This document shows, one piece after another, positions 54,074 to 60,810 of a stretch of DNA of 64,000 nucleotides; the stretch's first letter is position 1; each line of letters opens with the position of its first letter. The notes beneath the pieces are model-generated. The model worked only from the letters and a program-made list of their open reading frames with translations, ran no database searches and was not told where the DNA came from. Source of the stretch: Ohtaekwangia sp036786105. Its GTDB lineage: Bacteria > Bacteroidota > Bacteroidia > Cytophagales > Cyclobacteriaceae. Location: NCBI RefSeq assembly GCF_036786105.1, contig NZ_DAIQRQ010000012.1, forward strand, positions 1 through 64,000, written 5' to 3'. Position numbers and translations under genes: made by a program.

Positions 54074-54817
54074 TTATAATCCCAATACACTTTTCAGTTT
54101 TGTATACCCGCTCTTGCTTAATGGCACGCGCACATTACTTTTAAGCAAGGCTACATGTGTATCTTTTTCCAATGGCTCAATGCGGGTGAGCTGATTTAAC
54201 TGGATGATATAGGAGCGATGCACGCGTACAAACTGGTTGGCATCGAGCGATTGTTCGTAGAAGCTCATCGTTTTCTTTTTCAGGAACATTTCCTTTTGTG
54301 TGTAGATCTTCACGTAATCGTCATACGCTTCTATATACTGGATCTCGTGCACCGGTATAATGCGAATGTTACCGCCTTCTTTTACTACAATGCGATTGCG
54401 TTCCTCCGGCTGGCGGATCTCTTCCTGCAGTAATACTTGCGTGCTCTTTTCAGCGGTAGCGCTGCCGCGTTGTTGCAACCATTTTTGAATCGCTTTGTCA
54501 AAACGGTCTTTGCTGAAAGGCTTCAGCAGGTAATCGATGGCATGTGCTTCAAAAGCTTTCATGGCATATTCATCGAAGGCGGTAGTAAATATTACGGCCG
54601 GTGGCTGCTCCAGCAATTCCAGCATTTCAAAACCGTTGATCTTCGGCATCTGTATGTCGAGGAAAATCAGGTCGGGTTTATGTGTGGTGATAGCCTTTAC
54701 GCCTTCAAAGCCATCGTTGCATTCCTGCGCAATTTCTATATCGGTATAGGGCTGCAGATATTCGCGGGTAATGCTGCGGGCCAACGGTTCGTCATCGATG
54801 AGTATAACTTTAATCAT
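54074..54817 (-). CDS. LytTR response regulator
   Basis: A 247-residue regulator with a receiver domain (phosphoacceptor D54 in LIFLDIQMP, DDE at 8-10, K in YLLKPFSKDRF) and a C-terminal LytTR DNA-binding domain (about 140-245, IQYIEAYDDYVKIYT, FVRVHRSYIIQLNQLTRIE). Start overlaps the kinase by 4 bp, so the pair is co-translated. Target genes unknown; the LiaF-like gene upstream suggests envelope stress. Confidence 0.95.
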   Translation of the reverse strand: MIKVILIDDEPLARSITREYLQPYTDIEIAQECNDGFEGVKAITTHKPDLIFLDIQMPKINGFEMLELLEQPPAVIFTTAFDEYAMKAFEAHAIDYLLKPFSKDRFDKAIQKWLQQRGSATAEKSTQVLLQEEIRQPEERNRIVVKEGGNIRIIPVHEIQYIEAYDDYVKIYTQKEMFLKKKTMSFYEQSLDANQFVRVHRSYIIQLNQLTRIEPLEKDTHVALLKSNVRVPLSKSGYTKLKSVLGL

Positions 54818-55869
54818 GCCGTTTGAGGGATATGTACTTCGGTTATAAATATAGGTTGTTGTTGCTCTGGCTGCCGGGTAATGAGCAGATCGTTGCGTGC
54901 ATACAGCAAATAGAGTCTCCGTTGTACGGCCGACAGCCCGAAGCCTGTGCCTTGCCTCGGTTGTGCCGTGGCCGGATCGAAGGGATTCTCCACCGTTAAT
55001 ATCAGTTGATGATCTTTTACAGCGGAGTTGATGCGAATGGTAATTTCACCGGTCGTATCATATAATCCGAATTTGATCGCGTTCTCTACAATAGGCTGCA
55101 GTAACAGTGATGGAAGTTTCATGGCCAGCGAAGCTTCTTCTTTGATCACTTCTGTTTTGAGCCGGTGGCCGAAGCGTACCTTTTCAATTTCAAGGTATAG
55201 TTGTAAATGTTTCAGCTCTTCTTCCAGTGTTACCAGTTGCTGGTCATCGCGTCTGATTGTTCCACGAAGGAAGTCAGACAGTTGCTGGATCATCATACGA
55301 GCCTGTTCCGGTTTCGATCCTGCCAGTGCACTGATAGAGTTAAGACTGTTGAATAAAAAGTGTGGTTGCAGTTGCTGTCGTAACGTAGCGAGCTCGGCTT
55401 CGCGCGCTAATCGTGCAGCATCTTCCTCACGCTTCTCGTATGCCTGTTGATCCTGTATTACAAACCACACCCAGCTTAACACCGCCATGAGAGCAATCAT
55501 GAGCCAGGCTATAACTCCGCGTATCAGGTGCGAACCTTCCAGGTAGCTCATGTATTGCGTGTCGTCCGGAAAAAGGTAGGTAGCCATTAACCAGCGATGC
55601 AACACTACACTTAGTACTGCCAATGTTATACTCCATACCAGCAGGTAAAACGCGTTCTTCGGACCCGGCTGATAGAAGCGCAGGGAATTGAACATAAAGT
55701 ATCCCGCAGTTGCCAGCAGTAAATTCATGTTCAATGCATCGGCCAGCGCCACCATCAGGCGAAGACCGAAAGTTTCTTCAATCGCGTATGTTTCAAGTAG
55801 TACCAGTAAAAGCCACCAGGTAATATACGCGATGGTAATTTTACGGTTTGATATGCGGGGTATATTCAA
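54814..55869 (-). CDS. Sensor histidine kinase (LytS/YehU type)
   Basis: A 351-residue inner-membrane kinase. Four membrane helices (about 13-30, 47-65, 75-95, 118-140) without a large external domain, then a short coiled coil and the His_kinase domain with H170 in LQPHFLFNSLNSISAL, and an ATPase domain (PIVENAIKFGL; GTGFGLSAVQRRL). It pairs with the LytTR regulator. The sensing probably occurs within the membrane or through the LiaF-like partner. Confidence 0.95.
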   Translation of the reverse strand: MNIPRISNRKITIAYITWWLLLVLLETYAIEETFGLRLMVALADALNMNLLLATAGYFMFNSLRFYQPGPKNAFYLLVWSITLAVLSVVLHRWLMATYLFPDDTQYMSYLEGSHLIRGVIAWLMIALMAVLSWVWFVIQDQQAYEKREEDAARLAREAELATLRQQLQPHFLFNSLNSISALAGSKPEQARMMIQQLSDFLRGTIRRDDQQLVTLEEELKHLQLYLEIEKVRFGHRLKTEVIKEEASLAMKLPSLLLQPIVENAIKFGLYDTTGEITIRINSAVKDHQLILTVENPFDPATAQPRQGTGFGLSAVQRRLYLLYARNDLLITRQPEQQQPIFITEVHIPQTA

Positions 55870-55886
55870 GCGTTAATCAGTTAAGA

Positions 55887-56231
55887 TCAGAACAATGGCA
55901 TAGCGTTAAGGCGTAATGCCATAGCCTTTTGGTGTATAAAGTTAACGTATGATTTCGCTTCTTCCATCTCGTGAATGCGGGAGTATACTTCTACACCATC
56001 TTCCAGCTTCTTGATCGGTACAAGTTCTGATACATTGATGAATTCCCATTTCACCAGGTTGTTCTTGTCGTTTAGAAAAGAATCCTCTTCGCTCAGTCCG
56101 ATCATGCGCGATTTCAAAAAAGCTTCTTCCTGTGTCTCCGCTTCAATAAGCCGCAGTTGTTCGTCAAATTGTTTGGTGTCTTTGTTCTCAGCCGTGATGC
56201 CAAAGACAATTTTTGCGATGTACCAGTTCAT
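55887..56231 (-). CDS. DUF4288 family protein
   Basis: About 114 residues, starting MNWYIAKIVFGITAENKDT, which matches the DUF4288 opening (NWYIAKIVFRI). The body holds ETQEEAFLKSRMIGLSEEDSF and KWEFINVSELVPI. The frame extends to 56267 but ATG 56231 fits the family. Soluble, function unknown. 17 bp before the kinase gene, so in the same operon. Confidence 0.85.
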   Translation of the reverse strand: MNWYIAKIVFGITAENKDTKQFDEQLRLIEAETQEEAFLKSRMIGLSEEDSFLNDKNNLVKWEFINVSELVPIKKLEDGVEVYSRIHEMEEAKSYVNFIHQKAMALRLNAMPLF

Positions 56232-56298
56232 AAGTAATGCTTGAAGGGTTATGAGAATGAAATACATATTGTTTTAAGGATAGATTACCAGTGGTCAG

Positions 56299-57111
56299 CT
56301 AGTAGCTCTTGATGTCGATGCCACCGAATACACACGTACCTCTCAGCACGAGTATCTTGTCGGGATCGGGCGTTGTGATATTCTTGCGTTTATCATCAAG
56401 CCCGCCAAATACGCTTACCAGTTCTTCAGTTTGTATTTTCCAGTTGGAAGGAACCACGAGTTTTGTTCCGCCAAATACCTGCACCAATTCGAGTTCTGCT
56501 TTGCCGTTGATGTCGGCCTGCATCAGGTTGATCTCAACACCACCAAAGAAGGTTGTTGCTTCACCGCCTTTAAAGTCTTTGGAGATTATTACTTTTTTGG
56601 CACCGCCAAATACGGTTACGGCATCTATATAGTCTTCTTCTGTGTTTTGTGTATTGACGTCTGTGAACCGATCGTTGTTGAACCGATCACCGCCAAACCG
56701 GCGATGACGTCTTTCTTCCCAGCGTCTCCAGGCATGTTCGCGGTTGCGCTTGGGTCTGAAGATCATGGCCAGACCAATTACAATAATGAATAAGGGCCAG
56801 AAGTATTGAGCAATTGAAATGTCTACAAATTGTTCACTCAAAAAGATAAAGCCAATGGCTACCGGTATAAGCCAGCCCCAGTGACGAAATCTGTGTTTGG
56901 CACCGGCGAAAATACCGAACACGATCGGTATCATAGGCCAGGTAAACAGCCAGGAAGGAAGGTCTGCACCTGCCCGTTTTGCCAGCAACACGCCACCTAC
57001 CACTACAATCACCAGCCCGGCCCAGGCACGACCTGACGGATTGTTGTGGTAATCGTTGTAAGATTGGTTTGGGTTAGCGGGTGTTGCCGATGTATTTTCT
57101 TGCGTATCCAT
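56299..57111 (-). CDS. LiaF-like membrane protein with cell-wall stress C-domain
   Basis: 270 residues: cytoplasmic tail, four to five short helices (about 28-125, LiaI/LiaF-like TM region with FTWPMIPIVFGIFAGAKH and GWLIPVAIGFIFLSEQF), an arginine-rich linker, and a C-terminal beta domain with repeated FGGAKKV, FFGGVEI, VFGGTKL, VFGGLDD and VFGGIDI turns. In Firmicutes LiaF inhibits the LiaS kinase until the envelope is damaged. It is the first gene of the operon with the kinase and regulator, so a comparable role is likely. Confidence 0.9.
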   Translation of the reverse strand: MDTQENTSATPANPNQSYNDYHNNPSGRAWAGLVIVVVGGVLLAKRAGADLPSWLFTWPMIPIVFGIFAGAKHRFRHWGWLIPVAIGFIFLSEQFVDISIAQYFWPLFIIVIGLAMIFRPKRNREHAWRRWEERRHRRFGGDRFNNDRFTDVNTQNTEEDYIDAVTVFGGAKKVIISKDFKGGEATTFFGGVEINLMQADINGKAELELVQVFGGTKLVVPSNWKIQTEELVSVFGGLDDKRKNITTPDPDKILVLRGTCVFGGIDIKSY

Positions 57112-57268
57112 TTTTTCTGTTTTTTATTTCAAATGTACGGGCATCTGCAGCCCACAGCCATCGTGTTTAGGCCGGCAAAGGTGGCCAGTAGGTGAAAAGG
57201 GGAAACCAGTAGGTGAAAATGTAAGAAGCGGAAACAAATCCAAGGCAAATGGCTAGCTAAAATCATTC

Positions 57269-57299
57269 TTTGGAATTTCAGGAGAAAATGACAATTTTG
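57269..57299 (+). promoter_or_regulatory. Bacteroidota-type promoter of the HTH/NTase cassette
   Basis: TTTG (57269-57272), exactly 19 bp, then CAATTTTG (57292-57299), one base off the -7 consensus TAnnTTTG. The palindromic operator starts 6 bp further on, at the expected transcription start. Confidence 0.55.
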
Positions 57300-57304
57300 A
57301 TTTG

Positions 57305-57325
57305 CAATTCGCGAATCGCGAATTG
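57305..57325 (+). promoter_or_regulatory. Palindromic operator before the HTH gene
   Basis: CAATTCGCG (57305-57313), 3 bp AAT, CGCGAATTG (57317-57325): a perfect 9-bp inverted repeat, 20 bp before the ATG. Its place at the predicted start of transcription suggests autorepression by the HTH protein. Confidence 0.8.
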
Positions 57326-57344
57326 AGAATTAAAAGATCTTTTT

Positions 57345-57878
57345 ATGAAAAAACACACAGGCATGCGGCCGCAGGATATCCCCATCCTTTTAAAGATCAT
57401 TTCTTATCAGCGAAGAAAAGAGAAATGGCAGATGAAAACTATTGCTCAACACTTGGGCATAAGTGCATCGGAAGTCAGTGAATCTTTGAACCGGTCTATG
57501 GAAGCCGGGTTGATAGATGAGTCCAAAGAAAACATCAACAAGCTGGCTTTGATTGAGTTTCTACTGCATGGAATCAAATATGTATTTCCTCAAAAGCCGG
57601 GTGTTATTACCCGTGGATTGAAAACTGCCCACAGTGCGCCTCCGCTTAACAAGATGATTTCATCGGCAGAGTCTGTCTATGTATGGCCTGATGCGAATGG
57701 CAGCGATAAAGGTCAAGCTGTTCCACCGCTCTACCCAACGTTGGTTCAGCCTTGCAGAGACGACAATGATCTTTATCAATTACTGGCCCTGGTGGATGTA
57801 ATAAGAGTTGGAAAAGCCCGTGAGCAGGAATTGGCCAGGCAAGAACTCGAACGTTTAATATCAGAAGATGGAAAATAA
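57345..57878 (+). CDS. Winged-helix regulator/antitoxin paired with a nucleotidyltransferase
   Basis: A 177-residue protein. Residues 30-62 form a MarR/winged-helix type motif (MKTIAQHLGISASEVSESLN). The middle has the family segment LLHGIKYVFPQKPGVITRGLKTAHSAPPL, and the C-terminus LYQLLALVDVIRVGKAREQELARQ. Proteins of this layout usually sit before a nucleotidyltransferase gene; here the overlap is 11 bp. By analogy with AbiEi it may be the antitoxin and autorepressor, binding the palindrome at 57305-57325. The function is inferred from context. Confidence 0.85.
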   Translation: MKKHTGMRPQDIPILLKIISYQRRKEKWQMKTIAQHLGISASEVSESLNRSMEAGLIDESKENINKLALIEFLLHGIKYVFPQKPGVITRGLKTAHSAPPLNKMISSAESVYVWPDANGSDKGQAVPPLYPTLVQPCRDDNDLYQLLALVDVIRVGKAREQELARQELERLISEDGK

Positions 57879-58560
57879 GACAATCAATATTGAAGTAGTT
57901 AAAAAAATAGCGATTGCTCTGAAACATTTAAGACAGAAGGTTGCTTTTGTGGGTGGCGCGATGATTAGCGTATACGCCGATGATCCTGCTGCAGATGAAG
58001 TGCGTCCTACCATGGACATTGATTTAAGTCTGACGTTGGAAGGCTATGCTGCTTGGGCAAAGCTGCAGGACGAGCTCACAACACTGGGTTTCTCACCAGA
58101 CCAAAGCTCACATGTAATTTGCCGGTTTAAATATGAAGATGTAACAGTTGACATCATGCCTGACGATGAAAATGTGATTGGATTTTCAAACCCGTGGTAT
58201 AAGCCTGGTTTGCAAAAAATACAACCTCATGCAATCGCTAATGACTTGGATGTTAATATACTTCCGCTGGCGTATTTCTTAGCTACAAAGTTCTCGGCCT
58301 TTAACGGAAGAGGAAAGGGAAATTATATTACCAGCCACGATTTTGAAGATATAGTATATCTCACCGATAATGCTATCTCTCTTGTGAAACAGATCAGCGA
58401 ATCGGAAGCAGATGTAAGAGAATACCTGAAGAAGGAATATCAAACAATATGGAAAAATAGTAACCGCAGAGAGATCATCTCATGTCATCTGCAGCCACTC
58501 ATTCGATCTGCCAGGCTAAAAGTCATCGAAGAGAAAATCAAACAGATAATCGAATTGTAA
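57868..58560 (+). CDS. Nucleotidyltransferase, AbiEii-like
   Basis: A 230-residue cytoplasmic protein with the nucleotidyltransferase fold: glycines in FVGGAMISVY (G29-G30), the D-x-D pair D50 and D52 in TMDIDLSL and a third carboxylate D95 (VTVDIMPDD). This is the layout of AbiEii/MNT-type enzymes, some of which block tRNA by adding nucleotides. K in YFLATKFSAFNGRGKG matches the conserved lysine region. It overlaps the HTH gene by 11 bp. A toxin or phage-defence role is probable but unproven; a housekeeping role is possible. Confidence 0.85.
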   Translation: MENKTINIEVVKKIAIALKHLRQKVAFVGGAMISVYADDPAADEVRPTMDIDLSLTLEGYAAWAKLQDELTTLGFSPDQSSHVICRFKYEDVTVDIMPDDENVIGFSNPWYKPGLQKIQPHAIANDLDVNILPLAYFLATKFSAFNGRGKGNYITSHDFEDIVYLTDNAISLVKQISESEADVREYLKKEYQTIWKNSNRREIISCHLQPLIRSARLKVIEEKIKQIIEL

Positions 58561-58664
58561 TCAGTATAGGCATTGTCTTTATCTAGAAAAGAAAGGCCTC
58601 ACCCCTTACAGGCAAGGCCCCACGCCAATATTATACTTTCCGGCCAGCAGCTTGTAGCCAGCAA

Positions 58665-59030
58665 CTATTTTCTTCTATGTCTCGGACGAAATATCATGTT
58701 CAGTCCGATAGCGATTACAAGGATCGGCCACATTACATGGCCCAGTGAGAAGCTGTCATCGAAGCGATCGATCAGGAAGAGTGTGCCCACGGCTACCGGT
58801 ATCAGCCATCCGAAGTGACGGAAGCTGTGGCGCGCTCCGAAGAATATACCGGCTGTGATCACGATCATCTGCCAGGTAAATATCCACTCCGGAAACACAA
58901 CGCCCATTTTGCTGGCCAGCAATACGGCACCTACAGCAATGATTACAATACCGCCTAACGCACGGCCTGTTCTGTCGGGTACTTCATGGTTTCTGCATGT
59001 TTTATTTTCCATATACTGAGTTGTGTTCAT
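58665..59030 (-). CDS. Second LiaF-like membrane protein (short)
   Basis: About 121 residues, only the membrane part of the LiaI/LiaF-like family: FTWQMIVITAGIFFGARHSF, GWLIPVAVGTLFLIDRF and WPILVIAIGLNMIFRPRH. Closely similar to residues 28-125 of the larger LiaF-like protein at 56299-57111, without the C-terminal beta domain. Start at 59030 (MNTTQYMENK). The HTH/NTase pair lies between these two paralogues. Confidence 0.88.
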   Translation of the reverse strand: MNTTQYMENKTCRNHEVPDRTGRALGGIVIIAVGAVLLASKMGVVFPEWIFTWQMIVITAGIFFGARHSFRHFGWLIPVAVGTLFLIDRFDDSFSLGHVMWPILVIAIGLNMIFRPRHRRK

Positions 59031-59231
59031 GTGGTATGATGTTTTAGTTAGACGAATATACGGCCCGGGTATAGCGGATGGCCAGGATGGATAGGCGTGT
59101 TGTGGAGCAGGGTAGGTGAACATAGGAATGCAGTAGGTAAATAAGGTAAGTGGAAACGGCCGGCAAGCCATGTTATGGAATCGAACTTTTGTTATATCTT
59201 GTATAAGTATAATTAACTAAAAGATCCCCCT

Positions 59232-59789
59232 ATGAACAAGACCAAAACCGTTCTGGCCATGGCGTTGTGTGCCCTGGTATTTTTTTCCGGCTGTAGCGAT
59301 GATGATGTACCTGCCATTGAATACGTTGAGCAGGGATTCGTGAAAGGCACCATCAAAGGAACCGCTTCAGATGACAAGACTGCTATCGATGAGCAATTCA
59401 GCTACAACCGCTATCTTCCCAGTTCTTATTACGGACCATACTCTTCGCTGTATTCTGTTAACAGTGATGAAAGTATTAATATTCAGATCATCCGTCAGGA
59501 TATGCAAACCGGAGGTATCATGTCTTTTCAGCTTACGCTTGCCAATGCACAGGATACTTCTCCATCGTATAGTATAAGCCTGACTTATATCAAAGAGACT
59601 GACAAGATATTATACTTCTCTATGTCTACCGGCTCAACCAATGTAGCGCAGATAAGTAACTTTTCATTCAACGCCTCTACGGGACAAGTGAAGGGCGATT
59701 ACTCTTTATCGGGCGATAAGAACAGTACCGATAACACTGCTACGGTAACAGGGTCTTTTGATGTTGTAGTGAAAAAAGTAATACAATGA
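59232..59789 (+). CDS. Lipoprotein, first of a tandem pair
   Basis: A 185-residue lipoprotein (lipobox FFSGC) with an acidic SDDDVPA segment after the cysteine, a signal seen in surface-exposed Bacteroidota lipoproteins. The rest is beta-rich with no domain I recognise: VEQGFVKGTIKGTASDDKTA at the start and GDYSLSGDKNSTDNTATVTG near the end. The stop overlaps the start of a paralogue by 4 bp. Confidence 0.85.
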   Translation: MNKTKTVLAMALCALVFFSGCSDDDVPAIEYVEQGFVKGTIKGTASDDKTAIDEQFSYNRYLPSSYYGPYSSLYSVNSDESINIQIIRQDMQTGGIMSFQLTLANAQDTSPSYSISLTYIKETDKILYFSMSTGSTNVAQISNFSFNASTGQVKGDYSLSGDKNSTDNTATVTGSFDVVVKKVIQ

Positions 59790-60355
59790 TGATGCGCCTG
59801 AACAAGATAAGCATTGCGTGCCTGCTGGCCGCTGTTGTATTGCTGGCAGGTTGCAAAGATGATGATGTGCCCGCGTTGGAATATCAGCAGCAAGGTCATA
59901 TAAAAGGAACACTGGTGGGTATAGCTTCCGATAAAAAGACAGCAATCAACCAGTCGTTTGAATATACCCAGTATGCACCGGGTTATTATCCCGAAGGAAG
60001 TGCCTATTCATACTATCGTGTAGAATCGGGCGGAGCTGTAGATATACGGATTATGCGACAGAATCTTTCTACGGGAAGTTACTTGTCGATAAATTTCTCA
60101 TTGTCCAGTGAAACCGACACCTCGCCGGATGGTATCAATTATAGTTTTCAATATATAACCACCAACGATCCGGTGATCCACTTTAGCATGGAGTCAGGCA
60201 TTAACAACGATGTTACGGTTACTGGTTTTTCATTTGATCGATCTTCCGGTCATGTAAAGGGAAATTTTACATTGAGTGGTGCGGATAACAGCACGGGTAA
60301 TAATGCTATTATTACCGGTGACATTGATGTGGTGGTGAAGGAAGTGATACAGTAG
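59786..60355 (+). CDS. Lipoprotein, second of a tandem pair
   Basis: A 189-residue lipoprotein (lipobox LLAGC) followed by KDDDVPALEY. It aligns with the previous protein along the whole length (QQGHIKGTLVGIASDKKTA, NFTLSGADNSTGNNAIITG, ending VVVKEVIQ), so the two arose by tandem duplication and then diverged. Function unknown; probably expressed together at the outer membrane. Confidence 0.85.
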   Translation: MMMRLNKISIACLLAAVVLLAGCKDDDVPALEYQQQGHIKGTLVGIASDKKTAINQSFEYTQYAPGYYPEGSAYSYYRVESGGAVDIRIMRQNLSTGSYLSINFSLSSETDTSPDGINYSFQYITTNDPVIHFSMESGINNDVTVTGFSFDRSSGHVKGNFTLSGADNSTGNNAIITGDIDVVVKEVIQ

Positions 60356-60440
60356 CCGCTTTATCGTTACAGATAATTCTATTTATCAATTCCTGCCAAG
60401 ATGATTTACCGGTATATCACCTTCTGGTCAGTTGTTGCTA

Positions 60441-60690
60441 GCCGGTGCGAAGTTGAGATTTACACTTTCTGCAAAATTGCAGGCGCACCTTGAGAGTCTT
60501 TTCCCCGAGGTTTCGCTTGCGAAACCTCGGGGAAAGATTTAACAAGCTCCTGTTGCGCCGCCAGCGGCCCAACAGGTTTTCGGCTTTCTAATTTTTTTAT
60601 GAAGTTTTCGCCAGCGAAAACTTCATAAAAAAAAATATCAAGGTGCGTCTACAATTTTGCAAGAAAGCATAAACTCAATTTCGCACCGGC
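60441..60690. repeat. Palindromic intergenic element, copy 2
   Basis: A 250-bp near-palindrome. Outer arms: GCCGGTGCGAAGTTGAG (60441-60457) against CTCAATTTCGCACCGGC (60674-60690), 16 of 17 complementary, with pairing continuing about 50 bp inward. Inside are a perfect 17-bp stem (60500-60516 with 60519-60535), a 7-bp CCTGTTG/CAACAGG stem (60549-60576) and a perfect 20-bp stem (60592-60611 with 60614-60633). It lies between convergent genes, like copy 1. No gene is seen in 60356-60810. Confidence 0.9.
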
Positions 60691-60810
60691 TTGCAGAATC
60701 GTGAAAAATCATCCGTGATAACCGGACGTCTAACACTACCCGTTGTCAATCCAAGTCAATCATCTTACTGTAAGTTAGCTGCTCTTATGTTTTATGATAT
60801 ATAGTTTCTA

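Noticed and set aside
58587..58616. Possible terminator after the nucleotidyltransferase gene
   Set aside because: GGCCT and AGGCAAGGCC pair only partly and no T-run follows.
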